NCBI GenBank assembly: GCA_002496385.1
Contig: DAJR01000023.1
Coordinates: forward strand, 9,170 to 73,169
Source of the DNA: Methanomassiliicoccales archaeon UBA147
GTDB lineage: Archaea; Thermoplasmatota; Thermoplasmata; SG8-5
Direction of reading: 5' to 3'
DNA: 64,000 bases
Shown here: positions 15,814 through 24,192 of the stretch, piece after piece
How the letters are laid out: every line of letters begins with the position of its first letter
How positions within the stretch are numbered: the stretch's first letter is position 1
Position numbers and translations under genes: made by a program
The notes under the pieces: generated by a model
Database searches by the model: none
What the model saw: the letters and a program-made list of their open reading frames with translations, nothing else
Told to the model about the DNA's origin: nothing

Positions 15814-17337
15814 ATGTCCCGCCCCAGCATACTGAGGATGACCGAGCCCCTCTCCACCCGGGAGGGGAAGCTCACGCTTCTGGCACTGCTCATGATGCTT
15901 TACGTGATGGCCCTCCTTGCGTCGATATCCGTGCACGAACTGCTCGGGCACGGGCTTTTCGCGGCCCTTCTCGGCGGAGACGTTTACGCATTCTACCTGT
16001 CCCCGGGAAGCGGTTTCGTGTCATTCTGGCTTCCCCCCGCCATGACTGCCGCCCAGGTAGCCCTGGTATACATGGCCGGCATCCTCGTCCAGCTCCTGAT
16101 AGGGACCATTGTCCTGTTCCTGGTCATCCCCAGAATCAAGAATTTCATGCTTGGCCTCTTCGCTCTCATGTTCTGCATCGGCATGACAGTCCATTCCTCC
16201 CTCTACCTTTTCATGGGCTACATCTACGATTACGGCGATACGAGGTATGCCGCCAGCATTTTGCGGGTGCAGCCCGATGCATTCATGGTCGCGGGAATGA
16301 TTATCACGGGATTTTTCATAATCGCGCTCTCCGTGGTCGCGCTCAGGTTCCTGGGCCGGTTCATGGACCTGGAGAACGACCGCAATCGCACAGGGGCCCT
16401 GGCCATTATCTGGCTCCCTGCGCTCCTGCTCAGCGGAGCGATTTCCTTCATTTTATCCTTGATGCTTCCGCATTCCGAGATGGCTTATCCTCTCATCAAC
16501 TCCGCCATTCTGATGCTCTTCGTGGCCACTGCCCTGTTCCTTGTTCCCATATTCACCGAGCCAGTAAAGGGAATCGAGCATAGGATATCCTTCCGCAGCG
16601 TGCTGTCGGTTGTGATTTGCTTCATGGTGATACTGGCCGGTTGGGCGGGGATTTTCGGTATGTCCCAGGAGTCGGCCCGCGGCGTCCTGCTCCACGACCC
16701 CCCACTCCAGGTGGAGAATTTTTACTCGGATTACTCGCTGGGCAACGCGAACCTTCATGCTTATTCCAACGGAACCCTGAAGATTGACATCGTCCTCAGG
16801 AATATGATGGATTCTCCTTCCCCTCTCGACGAGAAGATATACCGCACATTCGACCGGCGCCCGGACTGGGACAGGTACATCGCACGCTCCAGGGGCATGC
16901 TCGTGACCATGTTCGGCCTTGAAAGAAGCGTCGGGGAGAACCTCACCTTCAGCACGGCACTGGGCACGGCAAGGGCACCGGGCATCGAGGACGAATTCGG
17001 AAGAATATGCACGACTTACATCTCCCTGGCCGGAACAAGGCAGATACACATGACGCCGGGCGAGCTGATTCCTCATCCGGAGATATCCCTGGTGTCGGGA
17101 GACTACAAGGTTGGCTTCATTGACCCATGGAACAACCAGGGCGGATACCTGGACGGGGTCACGGTGTCCTGGGATCCGGGCATGGTGCCGCTGGAAATCA
17201 TCGCATGGAACCGTGCCAACCCTTCCATTCCTTACAGCCTGGGAAGCCCGGAAGAGAACAGGGTCGGCTGGAGCAATGTGAACATAGAAGAATCTCCAGC
17301 GAATTACCGGGTCGTTCTGAATCGGAGCGATGATTGA
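15814..17337 (+). CDS. Polytopic membrane protein with M50-like HELLGH segment
   Basis: About 507 residues from ATG 15814 (the frame is open further upstream, but that lies inside the antisense aminotransferase gene). Six to eight hydrophobic segments fill residues 20-300, and the last 200 residues are a soluble, probably extracytoplasmic domain. The segment SVHELLGHGLFAALLGG in the first membrane helix looks like the zinc site of site-2 type (M50) proteases, but it spaces the histidines as HExxxH instead of HExxH, so it may be a non-catalytic relative. No close family is recognised beyond this. Confidence 0.65.
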   Translation: MSRPSILRMTEPLSTREGKLTLLALLMMLYVMALLASISVHELLGHGLFAALLGGDVYAFYLSPGSGFVSFWLPPAMTAAQVALVYMAGILVQLLIGTIVLFLVIPRIKNFMLGLFALMFCIGMTVHSSLYLFMGYIYDYGDTRYAASILRVQPDAFMVAGMIITGFFIIALSVVALRFLGRFMDLENDRNRTGALAIIWLPALLLSGAISFILSLMLPHSEMAYPLINSAILMLFVATALFLVPIFTEPVKGIEHRISFRSVLSVVICFMVILAGWAGIFGMSQESARGVLLHDPPLQVENFYSDYSLGNANLHAYSNGTLKIDIVLRNMMDSPSPLDEKIYRTFDRRPDWDRYIARSRGMLVTMFGLERSVGENLTFSTALGTARAPGIEDEFGRICTTYISLAGTRQIHMTPGELIPHPEISLVSGDYKVGFIDPWNNQGGYLDGVTVSWDPGMVPLEIIAWNRANPSIPYSLGSPEENRVGWSNVNIEESPANYRVVLNRSDD

Positions 17338-17343
17338 AAATAT

Positions 17344-17526
17344 CTACATTTCGTCGATGCCCATTGATAAAAGGACAGCCAGGCCGAACCAGCTGAGCAT
17401 GAGTATCATCAGAGGGAGCGAACCCCATCCCAGGAACACCTGGATTGCCAGGAATATCAGCGGCACTCCGAAGCCGAGAAAGCCGAACAGCATTTTCCTG
17501 CCCTTGTCTTCGATGAACTGGTTCAT
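17344..17526 (-). CDS. Small two-helix membrane protein
   Basis: 60 residues with two hydrophobic helices (MLFGFLGFGVPLIFLAIQVF and the segment after GWGS) and an acidic end GIDEM. Unknown family. A minus-strand TATA-like box lies 28 nt before ATG 17526, which supports expression. Its stop lies 6 nt from the stop of the convergent membrane protein gene. Confidence 0.6.
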   Translation of the reverse strand: MNQFIEDKGRKMLFGFLGFGVPLIFLAIQVFLGWGSLPLMILMLSWFGLAVLLSMGIDEM

Positions 17527-17550
17527 ACACCCGAAGGATGCGGAGGGGGT

Positions 17551-17560
17551 ATAAAAAACT
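17551..17560 (-). promoter_or_regulatory. TATA box of small membrane protein gene
   Basis: Read on the minus strand this is AGTTTTTTAT followed by ACCCC, centred about 28 nt upstream of ATG 17526. The spacing fits a leaderless archaeal transcript. Confidence 0.45.
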
Positions 17561-17572
17561 TAACTATGCCGG

Positions 17573-17680
17573 TATTAGGTCAAGATTCTCTAGTTGCCAC
17601 CATCTGTAATTTTAGATTGTAGATTGACGATTTTAGATTTTTGTTCACGGCATGATGGGTTATCAATTCTTTTTGTAACG
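17573..17680. other. AT-rich spacer with short direct repeat
   Basis: No gene is seen. The decamer ATTTTAGATT occurs twice (about 17611 and 17631) on either side of GTAGATTGACG. This spacer leads into the 147-nt element that starts at 17681. Confidence 0.4.
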
Positions 17681-17827
17681 GGGGCTAGGGTCTTTACCTG
17701 CAAAATGGTGTAAAGGGTCTAGGGTCTTTGGTTGTAAAATGAGATAAAGGGTCTAGGGGTTGCTGGCTGTCGTGAACAGCCAGCACAAAACATATGTTGG
17801 CAACCCTAGACCCTAGTCCCTAGACCC
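17681..17827 (+). repeat. 147-nt dispersed repeat element, copy 1
   Basis: A non-coding element whose second copy lies at 60688-60834 in the same orientation; both are exactly 147 nt and I count about 126 identical positions. Order within it: two 34-nt direct repeats that each begin GGGGCTAGGG or GGGTCTAGGG and end TAAA, a third GGGTCTAGGG, a perfect 10-bp hairpin with arms TGCTGGCTGT and ACAGCCAGCA around loop CGTGA, then the inverted sequence CCCTAGACCC twice at the right end. The right-end blocks can pair with any of the left GGGTCTAGGG blocks. No coding frame. A mobile miniature element or a structured RNA are both possible. Confidence 0.85.
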
Positions 17828-17891
17828 AGACATATAAAATTGTTAAGCTTCATTCCAACAATCGCATACATATGCCCAAGTAGTTTTATGT

Positions 17892-18560
17892 TCAGATGCC
17901 GGCAGCCTTCCTCAGGGCAGCAATCTCTCCCTCCGGCCCCCTCTTGCCCCTGAACACGGCCGAGCCAGCCACGATGACGGTCGCTCCGGCCCTGACAGCA
18001 TCCGCAACGTTGTGCTCGTTGATGCCCCCGTCCACCTCTATCTCCGTACCGAGTCCTGACCTGTCAACGGCTGTTCTGGCCTCGGTAATCTTGGCGAAAT
18101 GCTCTGTCATACATTTCTGCCCGCCGAAGCCCGGGTTCACTGTCATGATGACGACCATGTCAAGCTCAGGAAGGTATGGCTCGATGCCAGAAAACGGGTT
18201 GCACGGGTTGAGGGCCATGCCGACCTTCGCGCCCAGGTCCCTAATGTGCCTGATGGTCTCTCTAGGCTCATCCCCCGATTCAATGTGGAAGGTCAGCCAG
18301 TCGCTTCCCGCCTCCACGAATTGCTGTGCGTACTGCTTCGGGTGCGTGATCATGAGATGCGTGTCGAACGGTATCTCCGAGACCGCCTTCAGCTCCCTGG
18401 CGAATGCCGGCCCGAAGGTGATGTTCGGGACGAAGTTCCCGTCCATAACGTCCAGATGCACGAAGTCCGCCCCGCTCCTGTTAAGAACGCGGATGGCATC
18501 GCCCAGCCCGGTTAGGTCCGCCGATAGGATGGAAGGCGCAATCCTGACTTTCCGTGTCAT
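17892..18560 (-). CDS. rpe: Ribulose-phosphate 3-epimerase
   Basis: 222 residues, full length. Family landmarks: IAPSILSADL, the metal/active-site stretch HLDVMDGNFVPNITFGP, DTHLMI, MTVNPGFGGQ and EVDGGIN, which supply the catalytic aspartates and phosphate loop of the TIM barrel. It interconverts ribulose 5-phosphate and xylulose 5-phosphate. GGAGG is placed ten bases before ATG 18560 and overlaps the end of the upstream small gene, so rpe is probably the last gene of a minus-strand group with that gene. The 147-nt element begins 65 nt beyond its stop. Confidence 0.95.
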   Translation of the reverse strand: MTRKVRIAPSILSADLTGLGDAIRVLNRSGADFVHLDVMDGNFVPNITFGPAFARELKAVSEIPFDTHLMITHPKQYAQQFVEAGSDWLTFHIESGDEPRETIRHIRDLGAKVGMALNPCNPFSGIEPYLPELDMVVIMTVNPGFGGQKCMTEHFAKITEARTAVDRSGLGTEIEVDGGINEHNVADAVRAGATVIVAGSAVFRGKRGPEGEIAALRKAAGI

Positions 18561-18578
18561 GGTTATACGGCCTCCGGA

Positions 18579-18752
18579 TCAATTGTACATGTCCAGGAAT
18601 CTCTGGTTCGACGGAATGGCGTCATACTCTTCCTGGCCGTCGTCCATCTCCATGACAATGTTGACTAGTGAGTTCACCACTTCCTGCATGTGCTTGAGTT
18701 CTGTACGGAGCTGTCTTATCTCCTCAATGAGTTCCTGGTTCGTCTTGTCCAT
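18579..18752 (-). CDS. Small coiled-coil protein (57 aa)
   Basis: A short gene between rpe and csl4, starting at ATG 18752 six bases after a GGAGG site. The first 35 residues (DKTNQELIEEIRQLRTELKH onward) have a heptad pattern typical of a coiled coil, and the end reads NQRFLDMYN. I do not recognise a family. Location inside an otherwise compact minus-strand group, a good ribosome binding site and the structured sequence make it a likely real gene. Confidence 0.7.
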   Translation of the reverse strand: MDKTNQELIEEIRQLRTELKHMQEVVNSLVNIVMEMDDGQEEYDAIPSNQRFLDMYN

Positions 18753-18813
18753 GAGATTCCTCCCTTTCCATAGCTACATGAAATCGGCATTAAATATATT
18801 TGCGCCCTGAATA

Positions 18814-19386
18814 TCATTTGTTCCTTGCCTCGGGCGTGAAGGCCATGAAGTCACAGGCCAGTTTGCGGTGTTCATGTTTCTCGCAGTCCTCGCACCAAAG
18901 CTTTCCGGATTTTCCCGACAGCAAGCCGCGGCAACGCCCGCACCTGGCTTTCAGCACGCCGAATTTCTCCTCTTTTGTCGAAAGCTGGAGGGAAGGGGTG
19001 ACCTGCACCACCCTGGCCCGCACAAGGTCCCCGATGCGGAATTCCTTCCTGGCATCGTCCGTGTACCCCTCTGAAATCTTGGCCACGTGTATCGCCCCGT
19101 TCTCCCCCGCTCCGAAACTCCTGCCGGTTTCATCCAGGCCGAATACGGCCACAGTTGCAAGGCTGTTGGTGACATTCCCCACCTCTCCCAGGATCACATC
19201 GCCGGGCCTCAGTTGCGAGACTCTCTTGATTTCCAGGACGCTGACCGTCTTCTCGGCGTCATCGAACCTGACCGCGCCCATGACCGCAGCGAAAATGGCG
19301 CCGTCCCTCTCGTATGTGCCCGGTCCCGGCATGTATTCCTCTCCGGCAGCGATTCTGTCCCCGGGCATGGTCGGGCCGTCCGTCAT
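18814..19386 (-). CDS. csl4: Exosome complex subunit Csl4
   Basis: 190 residues in the three-part plan of archaeal Csl4: an N-terminal domain beginning MPGDRIAAGEEYMPGPGTYE, a central S1 RNA-binding domain (GDVILGEVGNV to the RARVVQV strand), and a C-terminal zinc ribbon CGRCRG...CEDC. It forms part of the RNA-binding cap of the exosome that degrades and tails RNA. The start overlaps the methyltransferase stop by four bases, a coupling common in archaeal RNA-processing gene strings. Confidence 0.93.
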   Translation of the reverse strand: MTDGPTMPGDRIAAGEEYMPGPGTYERDGAIFAAVMGAVRFDDAEKTVSVLEIKRVSQLRPGDVILGEVGNVTNSLATVAVFGLDETGRSFGAGENGAIHVAKISEGYTDDARKEFRIGDLVRARVVQVTPSLQLSTKEEKFGVLKARCGRCRGLLSGKSGKLWCEDCEKHEHRKLACDFMAFTPEARNK

Positions 19387-19982
19387 GGCCTCACCGCCCT
19401 GATCATCGTCACATCGAACATGGCTTTTTCCTTGCTGTGGAATGCGAATGTATGCCTTATCTCGAATTTATATTTTTTCTCGAGGGCAACAGCCCATCCC
19501 GATTTTGCAATCCTTTTCCTCAGGAATCCGACTGTTTCGGAATTGTGCAGGCTGTAAACGGTGCCAGCGATTTCCATTGCCTTGTCCAGGAACGGGAGGT
19601 CAGCGTGCCTGTTCTGCGAGCCGAAAGGTGGATTCATTATGCATGTATCATAATGGCCCGCAGCCTCCTCGACCGGGGCACATATGTACTCCACGTCACA
19701 GCCCGCAGTAAGCGCGTTCCTCCTGGCCGCTTCAATTGCCTTCTCATCTATATCCAGCCCCGAAGCACTTGCCGCTCCCAGCAGGCAGGCCCCGATGGAA
19801 AATATGCCGGCGCCGCACCCCAGGTCGATGATTTTCCTGGCTTCAATGTCCCCGAATCCCTGGGCGATGTAAAGCACATCGGCCGCGATCTTCGCGGGAG
19901 TCGGATACTGCTCGAGACTGGCCCTCGGTTCCGAGAATCCCTCAAGCCTCTGGAGCGTTATTTCCAGGTCTCTCTGCTTCAT
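19383..19982 (-). CDS. METTL5-like N6-adenine methyltransferase
   Basis: 199 residues. SAM-binding motif IIDLGCGAGIFSIGA, the acidic LDIDEKAI, and the catalytic IMNPPFGSQ (NPPF) mark an N6-adenine methyltransferase of the METTL5 type, expected to act on small-subunit rRNA. It precedes csl4 with a four-base overlap. A TATA-like TTTTTTTAAC lies about 25 nt before ATG 19982 on the minus strand. Confidence 0.85.
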   Translation of the reverse strand: MKQRDLEITLQRLEGFSEPRASLEQYPTPAKIAADVLYIAQGFGDIEARKIIDLGCGAGIFSIGACLLGAASASGLDIDEKAIEAARRNALTAGCDVEYICAPVEEAAGHYDTCIMNPPFGSQNRHADLPFLDKAMEIAGTVYSLHNSETVGFLRKRIAKSGWAVALEKKYKFEIRHTFAFHSKEKAMFDVTMIRAVRP

Positions 19983-20126
19983 GCGGCATTACAATGTTGG
20001 TGTGTTAAAAAAATTTGGGGTGGTATTCCCCCGATGTTAAATGTCATGGTATATCGGCGATTTTCGACAGAATCGTAATTGTCAAACAAAACTATTTACG
20101 GCACCGACGCCATATTTCTCCAATTG

Positions 20127-20258
20127 ATGATAGTGGTGAAGATTTCGGATGAATTGGAATACAAGGTCGAAAAGCTTCAGAAGGGGTTCGAGGTATCGGA
20201 GAATATACCTAAGTTCATTATAAAGGGCGAGAAGCACTCGGCTTTGTCTCCCAGATAA
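20127..20258 (+). CDS. Possible small protein (43 aa)
   Basis: ATG 20127 opens a frame coding MIVVKISDELEYKVEKLQKG and ending KGEKHSALSPR. An AT-rich box ACTATTTACG lies about 30 nt upstream. The first 25 residues look like a short beta-strand plus helix, reminiscent of ribbon-helix-helix antitoxins, but that is a weak resemblance. It fills the gap between two minus-strand genes. No clear ribosome binding site, so a leaderless message would be needed. Confidence 0.4.
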   Translation: MIVVKISDELEYKVEKLQKGFEVSENIPKFIIKGEKHSALSPR

Positions 20259-20270
20259 TATTTTCCGGCC

Positions 20271-21536
20271 TCATTCCAGGCGCTCGATGGTCTTCAAGAC
20301 CCGCTTCAGCTGCTTTTGCAGATCCAGGTGCTGGTACAGATTGACCGCCCGCCTCAGTTCCGTCTTGGCAGCCTCCCTGTCGCCCTTGCTCTTGAGGACA
20401 TTTCCGAGTTCCTCATATGCGCTGGCCAATGAGATCGGATGATTGATCTCGGTGAGAACCATGATTGCCTTCCCGTAATATTCAAGCGACTTGGCCCAGT
20501 CCTTTTTGGTGGCATACAGCCTGCCGTAGTTCTGGTAAATTCCCCCGATGCCGACCCGGTCCCCGATCTTGTTCAGGACGTTCAGGCTGTCATCCAGGTT
20601 CTTCTTGGCAAGGTCGAATTTTCCCAGCTCGATTAAAGCCTCGCTGGAATTGAACTCCGCCCAGGCCTTCATGTTCATCCAGCCGCCTTTCATGGCGAAT
20701 TCCTTGCATTTCTCGAATTCCTTCAGGGAATTGTCCCAATCCTTCAGTCTGAGATAGGTGTCCCCCAGGTTGTTGTGCGCCCTTGCGATCTCGTACACCT
20801 CGTTCGTGTCGCTGAGGTACTTCAGCGCGTTCTGGTAATGGAGTATTGCGTCCTGAAGTTCGTCGCAGTCGGAATGTATGTTCCCGAGCCCGATATGGGC
20901 CGAGCCCAATATCTTCTTGTCCTCTGCCTTCAGGGCGTACTCGATCGCGTTTTCCAGGTACTGGCCCGCTTTCTCGTACATTCCCTTGTTCCAGTATATT
21001 CCGCCTATGAAATTGGATGACTGGCCGATGGACTTCGGGTCTTTCGCCTCCTCCGCAGCCTCCAGCGCCTGTTCGTAATACTCGAGGGCTCGGTCGAACT
21101 CCGACCTCTCCTGATGGATGAACCCGAGCCTTCTCAGGTATCTGGAAATCTGTACCTTGTCGTTTGACGTCCTTGCATCGCCAAGAAGCCTGTTGAAGTA
21201 TTCGAAGGCCTTGTCCCATTCCGCCGAGAATATGCAAGTCATTCCCAGGTCCTCCAGCATTGTCTGGCGCTTCGATTCGCTCTTCTCGCCCTCGACGACC
21301 TGGTCCAGGTTCTCGAGCTTCTTGATTTCGGAGTATATCTTCCTCGCCTTCTCATAGCCGCCGAATGTCCTCATGACCTCGGAAAGATTGCTTGCCAGTC
21401 TTGGAAGGTCCGTGGGCTCGATATCGTTCGGGTCCGAGCCTATGAGCATGCACTGTTTCTTGACAATGAACCCCCCGATGTCGCTCATCTCCCTTTCCAT
21501 GATGGCAAATATCTGCTCGGTCAATTCTTTTGACAT
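20271..21536 (-). CDS. Tetratricopeptide repeat protein
   Basis: 421 residues from ATG 21536, after a GGTGGG site; an upstream in-frame start at 21563 lacks such a site. About eight TPR units follow one another from residue 90 on, for example KILGSAHIGLGNIHSDCDEL, IARAHNNLGDTYLRLKDWDN and SLASAYEELGNVLKSKGDRE. The N-terminal 80 residues are not TPR. No enzymatic domain is visible; a protein-protein scaffold, perhaps in signalling, is the most that can be said. A TATA-like CATTAAAACT (minus strand, about 21577-21586) fits a short leader. Confidence 0.85.
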   Translation of the reverse strand: MSKELTEQIFAIMEREMSDIGGFIVKKQCMLIGSDPNDIEPTDLPRLASNLSEVMRTFGGYEKARKIYSEIKKLENLDQVVEGEKSESKRQTMLEDLGMTCIFSAEWDKAFEYFNRLLGDARTSNDKVQISRYLRRLGFIHQERSEFDRALEYYEQALEAAEEAKDPKSIGQSSNFIGGIYWNKGMYEKAGQYLENAIEYALKAEDKKILGSAHIGLGNIHSDCDELQDAILHYQNALKYLSDTNEVYEIARAHNNLGDTYLRLKDWDNSLKEFEKCKEFAMKGGWMNMKAWAEFNSSEALIELGKFDLAKKNLDDSLNVLNKIGDRVGIGGIYQNYGRLYATKKDWAKSLEYYGKAIMVLTEINHPISLASAYEELGNVLKSKGDREAAKTELRRAVNLYQHLDLQKQLKRVLKTIERLE

Positions 21537-21712
21537 GACCCACCTTTCAATCCAAATCTGCATAGTTGTTCATAGTTTTAATGATTTTGCTCAATTCAAC
21601 CCCATCCGCATAGCATTGATAAAATGTTTGGTTCAATTTCATGGGCCATGGCTGGCATAAATGGCTTCATGTTTAAGTATTAGCAATTGAATACGGGGGC
21701 GAGGAGTTTCCG

Positions 21713-22498
21713 ATGCCCGAGGACATAGAGATATATGAATTAAAGAAGATGGATGTGCGCGGCGCCACGGTCATAGACGGCTTCCCGAGCGTCGGGCTTG
21801 TGAGTTCGATAGTGGCCAATTACCTCATCAACACTCTTCATCTCACTCAGATAGGAATAATGGATTCCGTCTTTTTTCCGACGGTATCGCTCGTCAGAGA
21901 CGGCCAGCCCCACAACCCTGTAAGGATATACGCGGGGGAGAAGGTCGGGACAGGCCCCCATTCCATGGACCAGCTTGTCGTGTTCATTTCCGAGTTCCAG
22001 CCGCCCCCGAACCTTGTGAAGCCCATCGCCAGCATGATGATAGATTGGGCCCAGGACCAGAGGTGCAAGATGCTAGTGTCCCCGGAGGGCCTGGTCATCG
22101 ACAGGGAATCCATGGACGTAGGCGAAGAAGATGACTCCGGCCTGGGCGTATATGGGGTGGGCAGTACCGAATGGATGCGCGATGAGTTGACAAAAAATAG
22201 TGTGAGGGAGTTCACCGAAGGCGTCATCACGGGGGTCGCCGGAGTGCTGCTCAACGAGGGCAAGCGCAGGGATTTCAATGTTGCAACCCTTCTCGCAGAG
22301 GCACATCCCGATTACCCGGACGCCAGGGCTGCCGCGAAGGTCATGGAACTGATAAATAAATTCCTCCTGCACATCGACCTGGATGTCAAGCCCCTCTACC
22401 AGGAAGCCGAGCGCATAGAATCCCAGCTGAAGACAATCCACAAGCAGACCAGCGAGGCCAAGACCCCCGGCTCGCATCAGCCGTCGATGTATGGGTGA
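21713..22498 (+). CDS. PAC2 family protein (proteasome assembly chaperone-like)
   Basis: 261 residues. The archaeal PAC2 signature is present: VIDGFPSVGLVSSIVANYLI at the N-terminus, then the MLVSPEGLVID strand and a GVITGVAGVLLNEGKRRDFN segment. Eukaryotic relatives help assemble the 20S proteasome; archaeal homologues are common but their partner is not well defined. GAGGAG is placed six bases before ATG 21713. It stands alone on the plus strand, convergent with the membrane protein gene that ends at 22507. Confidence 0.88.
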   Translation: MPEDIEIYELKKMDVRGATVIDGFPSVGLVSSIVANYLINTLHLTQIGIMDSVFFPTVSLVRDGQPHNPVRIYAGEKVGTGPHSMDQLVVFISEFQPPPNLVKPIASMMIDWAQDQRCKMLVSPEGLVIDRESMDVGEEDDSGLGVYGVGSTEWMRDELTKNSVREFTEGVITGVAGVLLNEGKRRDFNVATLLAEAHPDYPDARAAAKVMELINKFLLHIDLDVKPLYQEAERIESQLKTIHKQTSEAKTPGSHQPSMYG

Positions 22499-22506
22499 AT
22501 TTCCGC

Positions 22507-24192
22507 TCAATCGGTGACCGCTATATAGATCTCCTCGCCCGCCGGACCACCGACATAACAGACATTGCTGGCATCCAGGAAATTATTCACGGACGCTTCG
22601 CTGAAAACCACATTCTCCAACGGGTACATCTGGGCACCGGCATGGGTCCAGCTCGCAGACATTATTATGGTGCTTCCGCTGGTCATGGCATTGGCCTGGA
22701 TTCTCCACGGCCCGGTCTTGTCCGCTTTGACATCCCAGTATGGTTCGATAATGTCACCATACCTCTGATCGGCGGCTATTTCGGTGATGCCGTGTTCGGC
22801 TGCCCATCCCATTGCGGACATCTCATGGGGCATGGTGACCTCCTGGACGCCGAACGCTTCCTGGCTGTTGTAAGCCAGCGGCAATGACATCGCGCACAGC
22901 AAGATGAAAATTCCGACAGCGAACACAGGAAGCGGTTTGTAGAATGCTTGCTTGTTTGAGAGCTTTTTCAATATGCCGACGATGTATGCCAGGCCAACGC
23001 CTGCCGCGATAGCCAGCGGTATGTCCATGAAATTGTAGCTCCTGTAGGCGACCATGAACCCGAAGACGTCGAGACCCCTGAGCATCGAGAATACCATCAC
23101 ACAGATGGGCGCGAGGAACATGCCGACCATGATGTGCCTTCTCGGGAACTTGGAGTATCTCAGGACATTGAACCCGATCAACGCCAGGACCGCCAGCAAG
23201 AGATACGGGAAAATGAGCCTCAGGAGGGTGTCGGACGTCATCCGCCCTCCGAGGAACACGTGCATCCGTGAGTTCAGGTAAAGCGCACCAATCCCCACGA
23301 CGAGGACAAGAACTTTCTCATCCAGTATGTTCCACACTGTCAGGCCTTTGCCCTCTGACCCCCGCATGAAGAACCAGGGCTTTGTCTGGGCAGTCATGGA
23401 CAGCATCCTGGCTGCCACGGCGGAAATCAACGCCACGCTGGCGAGGAGGACAGCGTCATTGAGGTTCATCACCTCGTCAACAATCTCCAGGTTGGCAAAC
23501 CGGTAATACAACAGGGAAACCAGCAGTATGCAGGGCCCTGTCAGGGCATCCAGGACGAATTCGCCCGGCGTCCTGACATGGTGTTCGGAGCGCCTGAAAG
23601 CGGTCCCGGCCAGAGAGAATGACAGGGCCAGCAAAGCGATGAGCGATGTCAGGTGATGTGTGAATGGGAGTATGAACAGCCCCGCGACCATGGCCAGACG
23701 GAACCTCCAGTCCCTCCTCCTGGAATACAGGTAGAGAATGAAGCACAGGAGCGTTATGGCCAGCAATTGCTTCATGGCTGCGGTTGTAACGTAAACGAAC
23801 AGCCCGGTGAGAGCCGCGAACATCCCGGCAGAAAATGCGGCCAACTCGTTCTCTGTCAATTCCCTGGCCAGAGCATAGACGAATATCACTGATAGAGAAC
23901 CGATGAGGGCGCAGAAATACGGGAGGAGGGCGAGCGGCTCGATGCCGAGAACCAGCGAGAACATCGCTAGGACCATTGAGAAAACCGGCAGTTTCATGTT
24001 GTAGCCAAGCAGGCCCTCAAAACCGGCCGCATCCGGGATTTTTCCGGTATCAATCATGATATCCGAAATCCTCGCCAAGGGAAAGCCGTCTATGTTGTAT
24101 GGCAAGTCGGAGAATTGCAGCGGGACGAGCCTTGCGCAGAGTGCGATCAGGAGCAGCAGGAAAGCCAGTTGCACAGAATATTTCTTATTCAA
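22507..24192 (-). CDS. GT-C-like polytopic membrane protein
   Basis: 561 residues with about 12 hydrophobic helices and a C-terminal soluble domain of roughly 100 residues. The first extracytoplasmic loop holds LPYNIDGFPLARISDI, with acidic residues positioned like those of GT-C glycosyltransferases that use lipid-linked sugars; the THHLTS motif later in the sequence also fits such enzymes. No oligosaccharyltransferase WWDYG motif is seen. Last gene of a three-gene minus-strand operon after two ABC permeases, with a four-base overlap. Activity is a guess from topology. Confidence 0.65.
   Translation of the reverse strand: MNKKYSVQLAFLLLLIALCARLVPLQFSDLPYNIDGFPLARISDIMIDTGKIPDAAGFEGLLGYNMKLPVFSMVLAMFSLVLGIEPLALLPYFCALIGSLSVIFVYALARELTENELAAFSAGMFAALTGLFVYVTTAAMKQLLAITLLCFILYLYSRRRDWRFRLAMVAGLFILPFTHHLTSLIALLALSFSLAGTAFRRSEHHVRTPGEFVLDALTGPCILLVSLLYYRFANLEIVDEVMNLNDAVLLASVALISAVAARMLSMTAQTKPWFFMRGSEGKGLTVWNILDEKVLVLVVGIGALYLNSRMHVFLGGRMTSDTLLRLIFPYLLLAVLALIGFNVLRYSKFPRRHIMVGMFLAPICVMVFSMLRGLDVFGFMVAYRSYNFMDIPLAIAAGVGLAYIVGILKKLSNKQAFYKPLPVFAVGIFILLCAMSLPLAYNSQEAFGVQEVTMPHEMSAMGWAAEHGITEIAADQRYGDIIEPYWDVKADKTGPWRIQANAMTSGSTIIMSASWTHAGAQMYPLENVVFSEASVNNFLDASNVCYVGGPAGEEIYIAVTD

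Noticed and set aside
17681..17760. CRISPR array in the 34-nt repeats
   Set aside because: Only two to three units, the spacers are partly alike, no cas genes nearby, and the second copy at 60688 shows it is a whole dispersed element.
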